64,000 nucleotides of DNA from Diphasiastrum complanatum (Eukaryota > Streptophyta > Lycopodiopsida > Lycopodiales > Lycopodiaceae), in contig CM055102.1 in the NCBI GenBank assembly GCA_029204225.1, positions 5,888,197-5,952,196 of the forward strand. Reading direction: 5' to 3'. Under the pieces are notes generated by a model, which was given only the letters and a program-made list of their open reading frames with translations, was not told the DNA's origin and did no database searches. This document shows positions 22,696-33,331 of the stretch, in pieces; position 1 is the first letter of the stretch; the number at the start of each line of letters is the position of its first letter. Both the position numbers and the translations under genes were made by a program.

Positions 22696-24048
22696 ATGGA
22701 CCAACAACCAGATCCGAAAATTCCAGACGATTATCCATACGAGGTCAGGTCCCCTGTAGTTGAACAAATCAGACATCATAGGTTCTACCGAATGAGAGCC
22801 GAACTCCAAGAGCCATCCACAAACCCATTCGAGGGACAAGAACCTGATAGAGCCGAGTCTTCATGCGCACGATCCCATTTTTCTGGTGTTGAGCCCTCAC
22901 AGGTCAGAACCAACCCTAATGGAGTTTCTGCTACCCACGGAGCTCATTTTGAAAGATGTACACCCAAGCTAGATCTACCAAAGTTTGACGGTAGTTCGGA
23001 CCCTCAAAGATTTTTGCAAATCTTTGAGAATGCATGTGATGTGTATGGCGAAACATCTCCCGATGCTATGGTCCAACTGTTTTCAATGACCATGATCGCT
23101 AAAGCACGTGATTGGTTTTTCAACCTTGATCGTGATGAAAAGACAGACTGATCAATTTTGAAAGAGTCCTTTATCAAGTGTTTTAAGCCCTTTCGTTTGA
23201 TAGAGAGCCCTTTTGTCAAATTGAGTAGTATCAAGATGGCAAAAGATGAACGTGTATGAGACTATATCGAGCATTTCAAACGCCTCAAAAGTCAAGTACA
23301 GGAACAGCCCTCCGAACAGATGCTCATCATCTGGTTTTTAGTTGGCCTTCCAAGATGGATTAGACGCGAGCTTAAATCCAATGACGAATATATGAGCCTC
23401 AAATTAGCTATGTCTGATGCCATCAAAGAAGAAGATGAAGGATCAGATGTTGACAAATCCAGGGAAAGACGAGCATCACGTGCTCCTCTCCATGAGTCGA
23501 AGCCGATCGAGGATACCCGAGATTAGCTTTGGAAATCCCAGTTGGAGTTGTTTAATAAGCAACACCAACTACAGATGGAGAAACTCACCAACGAGTTTTA
23601 AGCTACCCTGAAGTCTATCCAAAGCAGTATGCCTAGTTAGTCAAACCCTGCACAGGTACCTTATAGACGAAAAAAAATATGGTGCCCACACTGTCGGGCT
23701 ACGCATCCTGTTGATGTTTGTCCTTCATATCCGCCTATCCAAGCACATACAGTACAACAATATGAAGAACAACCGTCATAATCTGGACATTCCTTGACTT
23801 ATCATGAGTACCCACCAGAAAGTCCAGAACCATTAGCTATACAAGATGGCTATGTCGTTATACAAGGGCCATTGCACATCAGATGTTTCATCTGTGGTGA
23901 AACTGGCCACTTCATGGTTGATTGTCCAATCAAGACCAAGTACCATGTTGAGTGTCCTAACTGTATCAGAAATCACAGTTTCAAAGACTGTCCGAAACAC
24001 CCAACTACGATCCTACCTGCCCATCACGTCAGTTATGAATTCCGATAG
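22696..24048 (+). pseudogene. gag: G2 gag (Ty3-type) with six in-frame stops
   Basis: One frame runs from ATG 22696 (MDQQPDPKIPDDYP) to 24048. Blocks in order: LDLPKFDGSSDPQRFLQIFE, ARDWFFNLDRDEK and FIKCFKPFRLIESPF of Retrotrans_gag type, YIEHFKRLKSQ, FLVGLPRWIRRELKS, an acidic stretch, WCPHCRATHPVDVC, then the canonical knuckle CFICGETGHFMVDC (CX2CX4HX4C) and CPNCIRNHSFKDC. Stops: TGA 23149, TGA 23257, TAG 23524, TAA 23599, TAG 23638, TAA 23779, with no frameshift detected between them. Several are one C-to-T step from CGA, CAG or CAA. The pattern fits decay of a methylated element by point mutation. Confidence 0.88.
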
Positions 24049-26200
24049 GATCCTCACGACAACCACACAAGCACAATAGCACCCAACCGCTCAGCCTGCT
24101 GCTCACTCAAAAAGTTTCTAGCAAACTTCTACAATATCACACAATACACCAGCTCCATAATGAAAAAAGACAATATGAAATGAGTCCTTGTCAAAAGAAA
24201 GTGAAACCGATATTCCGTCATCTGCTACAATGTCCAACCAAGAGCAACCTCCACAGAAAATTGACAGTTTTTCTCCACTTCTACAACCTCAAATCTATTT
24301 GTCTTTCCATATGTTGATACGATTTCCAATGTGCCAATACATAATAAATCTAGGATTCGGAAATCCAGATAGAGATTCGATTCTGAATCTCTTGTTCAGA
24401 GAGGTCCTCAGGACATAGTATCTCATCCATACCTGCATCTCAAGCTATATCTTACAACATCTGATATCAATGATGGTAGATTTAGTGTAACCAATCCTGC
24501 CTTGTTTTGACAAGGGCATGTCAGAGTAAGTCACATTACTCTACAAACAATGGAATATTACAACTGTCAAGGTACATTATCAATGTTGATAAATGTAAGT
24601 TTTGTTCGACAAGTACACTACAGTTCTCACTCTCTATATTGTTTGTATATTTATTTGTTTTTTTTCATTCCTAGTGTGTGATTGATTTTTGCATGAGAAA
24701 TAGTGACTACACGAGAGTCTTCCGTAGAGCATCTCACGAACACATTTTCATTCATCTATCCATCTTCAGATTACCTTGTTTAGCAGTTTAGAATTTTTGA
24801 GAAATATGAGAAGTACATGTCAAATTAGAGTTGATTCATGCATCTCATTGGCATATTATTTTTTAAGTCAACTACAACAAAATTGAAATAAATTTAGTTA
24901 AAATTTGTTCAATCTTTAGTCCAGTCGCATGTTCAATGAGTTTCAACTACGTGTTCCACACGCCGATCCAATCCTGAGCATGAACAATTATCAGCAACAA
25001 CATCCCCACCAACAGATTTTTTTTTTTTTTTGGGGGGAGTGGATCTGCTTGTGCCAATAACAACATCAACGAGATCGACAGCCAAGGTCACAAGTCAAAT
25101 ATGAAAAGACAAGTCTAAAGAAGACAGATGGGTAATTCAAAGAGACGCAATCAGAAGAAGTATTCCAGTCATGACGAAGATCCTTAAGAAAAGAGAAACA
25201 CAAGCATTGGAAAATCAGTTTTCTTCTTCAACCAACCTCTTGTCATACTTCTGCGCCCATTCTCATGTCTATCGTCCACACCATCTACCGTTGTCACCAC
25301 CACCCTCTCTTCCATCTGTTTTTTTATCATCAGTTTACTGTTCTTCTGAGAAATTCCTAGTTTTTGATAGTCTTACCGAAGCAGCTAATAGATCATTGCA
25401 AGTGTCTTGTGGAGACCAACTGCCACCTACAATGGATGATCAGCCAAATGAAAATTTAAGAAGCAGGCAAAGCAGCTAGAAGAAATAAAGAGAAAGATCC
25501 AAGAAGCTAAGGAGGAAAGGACAAAACTTAAGCAACAGATGAGTCAGATCAACCTTGATCAAAAGAAACTCTCTGGAGCAATGATAGTTGAATCCCCTAG
25601 TATGAAGCCCAAAGAGATCCAAAAGTAATGGATCAAAAGAAATAGCTGCAGAAAATGAAAGATGAAGACAATCGTGAACCTGCAAATAAAGCAAGCTCCT
25701 CACCCAGCAAGTGGTGGTCAAAGCTCGACATTGCAAGGGTCCAAGGCTACAACTATAGAACTATCAGTTCCTTCACCTTGTCACCAAGCCTTCATCATGT
25801 TTCCTCACCGTTACCAAACCGTCCATCCAAAACTGTTCCTACCACCAACTTTTGATGAATCCATCCCCTTGAGACTGATAATTAAAGCTTGTGCGACCTG
25901 CAAAACGAAGGTTTTCCTTGAGACTGAAACTTCAACTGAGAGAAGAACCACGGAAACACCCAGAAGCGAATGGAGGATACAGACTTCCCAGAAGATAGAA
26001 TCTGCCAAGAAACCAAAGATGAAATCGTCAATGGCAGATACAAGTGACAAAACAAAGAGACACATGGAAAGCACTCGAGCATGCAAGTTGTGAAGCTACT
26101 GAGAGCTCTCTAATTTTGAGAATGTCAACCAACTGCAGCAATAAGACATTCTGGTTAAACTGCAACAATTCGTGAAAAAAAGTTTTTGTGATAAAGACCG
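24049..26200 (+). other. G2 3' region, no pol recognised
   Basis: Over 2 kb after gag without protease, reverse transcriptase, RNase H or integrase motifs. The frame at 25662-26093 (143 codons) is K/T/S-rich with no domain. A T-run followed by a G-run is at 25017-25037. Confidence 0.55.
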
Positions 26201-26410
26201 GTGACAATAAGCACTTGGTTTTATGTAAGCGAACGAGGATCTACGCTTTTCCAAGTGACAATCGAAAATTCCAATGCAAAGCGGAGCGACATCGTCCAAT
26301 ATGAGTTGCAGTGGGTCCTGCAACACATTAGGGGTGGGATGATGTTGGCTGATTCTGACGAATTCCCAAGATACTCGGACAGAGCAACTCAAGAGCACCT
26401 CTCACCTTAG
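26201..26410 (+). CDS. G2 post-gag frame with conserved peptide, running into the LTR
   Basis: The peptide TISTWFYVSERGSTLFQ (26204-26254) matches the G1 post-gag peptide. Here it lies only about 90 bases before the 3' LTR, against 1.3 kb in G1. The open frame continues across the purine tract into the LTR (68 codons). No ATG is seen at the start, so it is probably the tail of a larger lost protein. Function unknown. Confidence 0.4.
   Translation: MTISTWFYVSERGSTLFQVTIENSNAKRSDIVQYELQWVLQHIRGGMMLADSDEFPRYSDRATQEHLSP
26329..26342 (+). other. G2 polypurine tract
   Basis: Purine-rich TAGGGGTGGGATGA abutting the 3' LTR. Confidence 0.7.
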
Positions 26411-27169
26411 ACCGAGGAGGTCTCTTAGAAGACGAGACCAACGAAAACTAAGAGCCGAGTATGAGAGCCGAGAAATGCTAGTTAGGAATGGCAAGCAAGA
26501 ACTGTGTAAGCCTTGTGGTGAATCCTGGAAGATGGAATGACCATGTAGGAACTAGTATTTCTAAGCAAATGTAATAAATGCAAGTAGACCCCTCTTAAAG
26601 AAAGTAGAGTGAGCCACCTTTTGATGGTGACCTCTAGTGGAGAGCATTATTCCACTTGTAATTTGTGAAATGTGGAAATTCCACTAGGATGCCACCTAAG
26701 GAGCTCTCTTGCTTATTTAAGAGACTCCATCTTTGTGAAAAGGAGCTTTTTGTGAATTGTATCAACTCCATGCTGAAATGAGAAGAGCCTTCACAAGTTT
26801 GGTACATCCATTGAGCTCCTTGATCATGCTTGTTTCTTGAGTGATGCATTTACGATTTTGCCCTTCCCTCCTTTTGTGTGTGGGCAACACTCTGATCTGT
26901 GAATGAGCGTTCATGGCTTGCATCTATGTATGAATGTAAGTGCGTTCAAGAGAGTTCGTCCCTGAGTAGTCCTCTGACAGACAGGACAAAAAAATATACT
27001 ACAATGACAATCTATTCCTTCTGCCTAGTTTGGCATCGTAATATCAAGAGCACACATAACGAATGCCCTGAAGCCTGGTAACAGGCAGAATACCAAGCCG
27101 TAGAAGCTGTAAGCAAGAAGTAAAAGAACCGTAGTAAACAGATCCTCTAGACCTCTGGATCTGTAAACA
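26343..27169 (+). repeat. G2 3' LTR
   Basis: 827 bases, TGTTGGCTGA...CTGTAAACA. It lacks the roughly 350-base block of the 5' LTR (junction near 26882). The cttac duplication follows. Confidence 0.92.
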
Positions 27170-27174
27170 CTTAC

Positions 27175-27830
27175 CCAACTAGTGCCCGAAACGGAAATAA
27201 AGCTAATTAGTAACAACAATAAAAATCCTTGCTAAGGCAGACCCAACTAGCAAGATTGAAGAAAACCTACTTAACACCCAAAGGGAGATAATAAGAATTG
27301 CGGCTAAACTAAGCAATAAACAAATAAAACCATGCCACAATTAAAGGCCAATGAAAGGAGGCAAGAGGAGGCTCGAGCACCTTCCCTCAAGCTATGCACC
27401 TTCCAATGGGAACACAATGAAATGCAAGATAATCACAATAGTAATTTTGCCTTAATCACAAAGTGTTGTTTACAATGCAAATACCTCTCCTTTTATGGCA
27501 AGGAGGGTCTTCCCTAAGTGTCTACTAACTTATGGGACTAATCTGTTTCTAGCCTTTCTAGAACTTGTAACTTAGGATTTAGAACTTCAAAGTTTATTGG
27601 CTTAGGAAAACTTAAGATAAAATATTTCTAATCTTAAGTTTCCTAAGTCTAAGTTCTAAATCGAAGTTTAAGCTATTTTATTATTATTTAAGCTTCTACT
27701 CATGGGCTTACAAAACACATGCCATGGTTGAAGTTTATTGACAGATACTCATACGTGGACTTACAAAACACATGCCACAAAGTTTTATTTCTTTCTTTTT
27801 ATTTTCTCTGTGTTAGCACAATTGCTAACA
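27175..27830 (-). repeat. G0 5' LTR, second part
   Basis: Continuation of the G0 LTR after G2. The outer edge is placed at the palindrome TGTTAGCACAATTGCTAACA (27811-27830), giving an LTR of about 806 bases. It has a strong hairpin at 27576-27662 and a direct repeat GGACTTACAAAACACATGCC-like near 27708 and 27753. Confidence 0.6.
27576..27662. other. Long imperfect hairpin in the G0 LTR
   Basis: Inner arms are CTTAGGAAAACTTAAGAT (27601-27618) and ATCTTAAGTTTCCTAAG (27631-27647). Outer arms are GATTTAGAACTT and AAGTTCTAAATC. It could fold in LTR RNA on either strand. Confidence 0.7.
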
Positions 27831-28240
27831 TGTACATATGTAAGTAGGTGATTAGGCCAATGGTTACTTTGACTTAGCTCGAGGTAGTGTAGGCCTTTGA
27901 CATTTCGCTTGATATAGAGGGCTAGTGACATTGAATCATGTGTTGTAATGTTGACATGTAACCAATCAAAAGAGAGAGATGCATAGAATTGGTCCAATCA
28001 TATGTAAGAGAGGCCAAGTCACTAGAACAATCAAATTTAGAAGTGCTATGTAATAGATCCAATCATATTGCTTGATGACTATACCTCTTGGAGCATGATT
28101 TACTATTAGAGAGTGATTCTACAATTAGTTTTTTGGAGAGATCTTGAGATTCTACACATAGAGTTTTTTGTACCTTCTCTCTCTAGTTGAGAGCAAGCTA
28201 ATTTCACACTTAGTTTCTTTCACCAAAAGTTGTCAATTCT
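27831..28240 (+). repeat. Probable fragment of a K1/D-type LTR
   Basis: The stretch with CTCTCTCTCTAGTTGAGAGCA followed by AAGC and CACTTAG resembles 39885-39950 in the K1 LTR. The left edge resembles the TGTTACAT...TATGTAA start of that family. It is truncated and no coding DNA follows. Confidence 0.4.
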
Positions 28241-28492
28241 GGGTGACACATGGCTTGATACTCGGCCATATCGTGTCAAGACACGGGATCGTCACAGATC
28301 TATCCTCAGAGGCGTTGACACAAGTCATAGTGTAGAAGTGCAAAATTGCAAGTGGTGCACCATAGGTCAAATTCTCATCACTTTGACTTTTGAGGTCCAA
28401 TCAAATTTAGACGTGCAAATCATGGATTCAATCATTTTTAAAGGTCACCACATGCTATATGGAGTAGGAACGTGAGCTACCACTATATGGAT
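28241..28492. other. Unassigned spacer
   Basis: No gene or repeat recognised between the LTR fragment and the B1 LTR. Confidence 0.3.
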
Positions 28493-29430
28493 TGTCAATA
28501 ATCAGATAAACACTATCAAGCATTCACCATAAGCAATCAGCATGAAAAGGAGGAAGAAGAACACATCATCACTCAATCACACTAACTGAAAGAGAGTACA
28601 ATGAAGCCTGAATATAGAGAGAGAAACTAGTAGTTGACTATAGACTAGCCTACAACTACTTATAGCTGGCAACAGTTGTCAACAATAAATAGTAAACATT
28701 AACAATTTTATCAATGGTTTTTAATGACAAAATTTTACAGCAAAATGAATCCCAATCAATCCTAAAAGTGATGGAGGATGCACATATCAAACATCTAGAT
28801 CCAAACTATGAGGTAGAATCAAGATTACTTACCAAAACTAGCTAATTTGGCATTTAACTCCACAATAGGCACATAGATTTGATCAAATACACTAAAGTAA
28901 AGTGCAACAAGCTTCTCAGAACTATAATCAACTTTAGTACCTTCCAAAGCAAGTAATTAATGCATAAAATCACTCACATCCAATAGCTATAACTCGTCAC
29001 CCAAAGACAATGTTGATAGAAGTGGAAAAACTCGATTTTTCTTCATATTTGGATGGAGATCCCATCATACATTTATACATTTTAAGCTTGGATCTGAATG
29101 TTTTAGGGCATCTTTGTATTTATCATAACCCAACCCTAACATCTAACTTAACAGGTCATTGGATCCACCCTATTATGGGGTCAAGATCTCAAGATCCAAA
29201 AACAATGTAAAACATGCTATTTTTAGCTCCTAGAATTTCTCCAGCTTATCTAAACACACTTTGGCCTCATTTCAAAGATGCTATCACAATGTAATATGAG
29301 CAATGAAGTCTTGGAAAAGCATCCTATGCTATTTGGCATGTGTGGCATCTATTTACATGGCCATCTTGCCAATTACAATGCATGTGACCAAATTGATCAA
29401 GCTAGAATTGTGAAATTTCAATATCTAACA
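28493..29430 (-). repeat. B1 3' LTR with an internal insertion
   Basis: Starts TGTCAATAATCAGATAA and ends ATATCTAACA, like the 283-base LTR of B2 (45269-45551). Similarity breaks at about 28720 and resumes just before the end, so roughly 0.7 kb of unidentified DNA lies inside. The following CTCTCTCTCAATGA is the complement of the purine tract. Confidence 0.65.
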
Positions 29431-29790
29431 CTCTCTCTCAATGATAAAATTACATTCTTCTATTCCTAATAAAGTACGAATCTTTTCAAATTTACATCTA
29501 CCTCATGACTTAGTAAAAATATCTGCCACTTGATCTTCTACAGAAAACAAGATCAATGGCTCCATCAAGTATTTTCTCTCAAACAAAGTGATAATGTATT
29601 TCGATGTGCTTAGTTCGAACATGTCGAACTAGATTTTTGGCAAGGTAAATGCAGCTTTGGTTTTCGCAAGAGGTAGTAGTCACATCCACCTGTGGTTGAC
29701 CTAAATCAACAAGCAATCTTCGTAACCATACCACTTCCTGTGTAGCATTGCTGAGTGCACGATATTTAGCTTCTGTCGAAGATAAGGCTC
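29431..29790 (-). pseudogene. pol: B1 RNase H C-terminal fragment
   Basis: The minus-strand reading gives YRALSNATQEVVWLRRLL, then CENQSCIYLAKNLVRHVRTK and KHIEIHYHF, the copia RNase H signature, with stops in the frame and near its end. It is truncated where the deletion joins it to the RT N-terminal segment (GCTCAACCAAG, 29787-29797). Confidence 0.8.
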
Positions 29791-30296
29791 AACCAAGTTT
29801 TGTTAGAATTGACAAAAGCTAACTTGATCAAATCTTGTAAATACCTTAATGACTTGTATCTATCATCATCAGACATGTGTGAAGCCTGTTTCCATGTGTG
29901 AAATCTATGCCTAAGGCATTTAGATAGTTCATATAGGTTGTACATCTCATTTAATTTGGATACTAGTGGTTAAATTGGCCAAAAACTAGTTTAGTAGTAT
30001 TATGCCACTTGGGACCATTCTAGTGGTAGAAAATGCTATAACACATGGGTAGGAGTGGTCTCCCATGTGTGAAATGTCAAGCATAAAGTTTAGATACATT
30101 GTATATAGATTTCATTTGAGTCAAATGTCAAATATCCTAAATTGTAAGAGTTATCTCCTAGATTGTCAAAATCTAGAAGGTCAACACTAGCCACCAATGA
30201 TGATGTGGCAAATTAGTGGAATCTTAGCCAAAGTGGATATGGATAAGCACTATGAGTTGTCTCACACGTGCTGGATATGGCTTAGAGAGATATTAT

Positions 30297-30840
30297 TGAG
30301 AACTTTCTCACACGTGTGAACCAACTGCAAGTACAAGGATCAAGAAAATGAATGTTTGCACACTAAACTAGCTTCTATTCCAAAAACAAAGAGATGGAAA
30401 ACATTGACAAGCTAGTTAGCAAGAAGGCAAGAGCATTCATCACAATCTAACTATCATTACACCTCCAATGGATCAAGTGGAAGCTTTACTTGAAGAAGTG
30501 TAATCTTGAGGTACAAAGCCAGTTTATTTATAATACAAGAGGCCCTCTAGAACTCGTGGAGAGAGAAAGCAACCTAGATGCCACATTGCCTCTACCTCTC
30601 TACTAAATGACAAAAAGAGAAATGGATAAGACTTGAGAATCTCTCTTTTTGAGAATCCTTGACCTACAAGAATAGCCTCACATGCTTCTTGATAGGTTCT
30701 AGACCTACACATCACAAAGACTAAAACTCTACCTTGACTCAACTTGGAAAATTACTAGACTAGTCTACCTCAAGTTTGGACAAACTTCAAAACTTGAATC
30801 TCTAAGTTTAATATTATTTTAATTTTACAATATTTTCACA
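30297..30840 (-). repeat. C2 3' LTR
   Basis: TGAGAACTTTCTCACACGTG...TATTTTCACA, with CACACGTGTG at 30309-30318. The left attat duplication is just outside. Confidence 0.95.
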
Positions 30841-30851
30841 CCTCCTTAAAA
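30841..30851 (-). other. C2 polypurine tract
   Basis: TTTTAAGGAGG on the minus strand, touching the LTR. Confidence 0.75.
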
Positions 30852-30863
30852 TGAAAATAATAT

Positions 30864-31460
30864 TTACAATACTAAGGACTTGGAGATCAAGCCAAGGTTT
30901 GATCTATGGTTTTCAAAGTCCTTCTTAGCTAGAGGCTTGGTGAGCAAATCTACATAACAATTTGAAGTTGATACATGCTCAAGGAGAATCTCACCATCCA
31001 TAACTTTTTCTCTTACGTAGTGGTGTGCTACCTCTATGTGTTTACTTCTTGCATGGAAGATTGGACTACTTGCAAGATATTGGGCCGAGATGCTATCGCA
31101 TTTGATGCAAGGTATTTCCTCCTCTTGAATGATCTCGAGCTCCACTAGTAGTCTTTTGATCCAAATGACTTCTTTTGTTGTGATAGTCAAAGCCTTGTAC
31201 TCGGCTTCACATGATGATAAAGAGATAGTGTCTTGCTTCTTAGATTGCCAAGAGACAAGATTACCTCCCAAAATATTTTGTAAGTTTCTATCCACCTTAT
31301 CACCTGCAAAATCCGAATCTGAAAAGGCAATAAGACTTAGATCATGTCTCTTAAAACAAAGTCCATAGTCTTGAGTGGATGGAACATATCTTAAGATCCT
31401 CTTTCCTTTCTTCCAATCATGGATCTTTGGATTTTGCATGCTTTGACTAAGCTTGTGCAC
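30864..31460 (-). pseudogene. pol: C2 RNase H domain
   Basis: The 198-codon frame is nearly a whole copia RNase H module: HDWKKGKRILRYVPST, LIAFSDSDFAGD (first acidic residue), ISLSSCEAEYKALTITTKE, CDSISAQYLASSPIFHARSK, KHIEVAHHYVREKV and DLLTKPLAKKDFENHRSNLG. It ends 10 bases before the purine tract. The frame is intact internally but is separated by a frameshift near 31400-31460 from the reverse transcriptase frame (31391-32017), so it is called part of a broken pol. Confidence 0.9.
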
Positions 31461-32455
31461 ACTAAAACTAAGATCGGCCTAGTGATAGTGAGCCATATTA
31501 AAGAGTCTATTAGACTTCTAAAAAGTGTGATGTCCTCAAAGGATGCTTCATCACAAGTTTTAGTGTCTTTAACATTAGACTCCATAGGAGTATCTATGCT
31601 TTTACAATCTTGCATTTTAAACTTCTTAAGCATAGATCTTACATAACTTTCTTGAGAAATGAAAGCTAAGTCTTTAGAGATCTTAATCTCTAATCCAAGT
31701 ACATGATGTAAAAATCCAAGATCTTGCATTTTGAATTCCTTTCCTAAGGAGATCTTGGTATCAACAAGTAAATCCATGTTGCTTCCACATAAATCCATCT
31801 CATCAATATAAATAAGCAACATCATTATATCATTACCAACATATTTAAGATATAATGATGGATCATATGAACTAATCTTGAAACCAATAGAAAGAAGATA
31901 AGTGTTCAATCTCTCATACCAAGCCCTTGGAGCTTGTTTCAAGCCATAAAGACTTTTCAAAAATAAGCATACTTTTGATCCTTTGCCATTCACAACAAAA
32001 CCTAGAGGTTGATGCATATATATTTCTTCTTCTAAGTAACCATTTCAGAAAGCATTGGAAACATCAAGTTAAAACATTTTCCAATCATAAAAGCAATAAA
32101 TAGTGATGAAAATTCTAATGGTTACCATCTTTGCCACGGGAGCAAAGGTTTCTTCATAATCTATGCCTTTGATTTGGGAATAGCCTTTAGCACAAAGCCT
32201 TGCTTTGAACTTATTGATTGATCCATCATTGTTGAGCTTGATTCTATAGACTCACTTGCATCCAATGACATGCTTGTCATTAGCTGGATCTACAAGTTGC
32301 CAAGTCTCATTTTGCATCAAAGCTTCATACTCAGCCTCTATAGCTTTGATCCAATCCTTTGAATGAAGAGCTTCCTCCACACTTGATGGTTCTTCAATGG
32401 AAGTGTGAAAAGCATGTAGAGAACTTGAATCCTCCACTTGTTTGCCTTTTTCCAA
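31391..32455 (-). pseudogene. pol: C2 reverse transcriptase, active-site changed
   Basis: 32252-32455 encodes the domain start (DWIKAIEAEYEALMQNETW, ending HVIGCK at a stop). 32018-32251 is degraded. 31391-32017 carries MHQPLGFVVNGKG, YGLKQAPRAWYERLNTY and LLIYIDEMDLCGS. The catalytic box therefore reads YIDE instead of YVDD, changing the last metal-binding Asp. This should abolish polymerase activity even if the frame were open. Confidence 0.88.
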
Positions 32456-32494
32456 GTAGGTGAGTCTTCTAGGCTCGGATCTCTCTCGGGTTGA

Positions 32495-33304
32495 TCATCT
32501 TGGAGTCATTGGTAGACTCGGCTTCTCTTGTGATCTTGGCCCCAACAAGTCTTCATCTTGATCAATACTTGATGAAGAGACTCCTCCTTGATGAATAAGC
32601 TCTTGAGATTCCTGCACATTGTCCTTCATGTACATTCGATCTTTATGGAAGATCACATCTCTGCTTATCATAGTTTTGATTAGTAGATGGAACAAAAATC
32701 CTATAGGCTTTACTTGAATAGCCTATCATAATGCCTTTAAGAGCATTAGCATCTTCTTTTTTTCTTGTTTCAAGAGGTACATGTACAAAGCATACACATC
32801 CAAATGTTCTAAGATGATTGACCTCGGGTTTCCTTCCATGCAACTTTTCATAATATCTTCTAAAGCATGATTTGGCAAAAAATTGCAAAGGTAGTTAGCA
32901 CATCCTATTGCTTCTCCCCAAAAATCTTTAGAAAGAGAGGCTTCTAGTCTAAGTGCCTTTGCACATTCACATAGAGTTCTATTTTTTCTTTCGGCTACTC
33001 CATTAGATTGAGGAGAGTAGGAGCAAGTGAAAGTTATTCTAATGCCAAAATTATTACAAAAGTTTATGAACTTTGTGGAGATGTATTCACTTCCATTATC
33101 ACTTCTCAAAGCTTTAATTTTACAAGATAATTGATTCTCAACAAAAGCTTTGAACTTCACAAAAGTTTCATATGCTAACGCTTTAGAAGATAAGAGGTAA
33201 ACCCAACAAAAATGTGAGTAATCATCAATGAATGTTATAAAACATGTAACTCCACCCTTGCTCTTGGTGGATGAGAAATGGATGTCACTATGGATGAGTT
33301 TCAA
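32495..33304 (-). pseudogene. pol: C2 integrase
   Basis: 33304-32726 encodes the integrase core: LIHSDIHFSSTKSKGG, ITFIDDYSHFCWVYLL, IKALRSDNGSEYISTK and SNGVAERKNRTLCECAK. All three DDE residues (D of HSD, D of LRSD, E of VAER) are visible. Frames 32643-32888 (HLRTFGCVCFVHVPLETRKK) and 32495-32695 (RDVIFHKD) continue into the C-terminal region through two frameshifts. The catalytic triad is intact but the reading frame is not. Confidence 0.88.
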
Positions 33305-33331
33305 AGGTGCTTTGGACTTGATGGTTGATCG

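Larger units (their letters stand above)
19836..27169 (+). mobile_element. G2: gag-only LTR retrotransposon, complete ends
   Basis: 7.3-kb element. LTRs 19836-21013 and 26343-27169 both start TGTTGGCTGATTCTGACGA and end GATCTGTAAACA. The target duplication cttac (19831-19835 and 27170-27174) is exact. The internal region has a tRNA-Asp-like primer-binding site, a 1.7-kb leader of short repeats, one gag gene with six in-frame stops, and a 2.3-kb tail with a peptide shared with G1, then the purine tract AGGGGTGGGATGA. No pol motif was found. It belongs to the same structural class as G0 and G1, with a more diverged gag. Confidence 0.9.
3824..27830 (-). mobile_element. G0: gag-only LTR retrotransposon, minus strand, host of nest 1
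   Basis: Reconstructed by reading around two younger insertions. In the minus sense, a 5' LTR occupies 27830-27175 plus 19835-19686. A tRNA-Asp-like primer-binding site follows at 19684-19671, then a leader (19670-19014, then 5253-5082) and a broken gag (5081-3824). G1 sits in the leader with target duplication gacag at 5254-5258 and 19009-19013. G2 sits in the LTR with target duplication cttac at 19831-19835 and 27170-27174. The 3' LTR was not found and may be lost, diverged or outside the window. The 27830 edge is inferred from an LTR start TGTTAGCAAT (minus sense) and a resulting LTR length of about 806 bases, close to G1 and G2. Confidence 0.65.

Noticed and set aside
23149-23781. Stop codons repaired by U-to-C RNA editing
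   Set aside because: Such editing is known in organelles of some land plants, but this is a nuclear transposon with other signs of decay; mutation is simpler.
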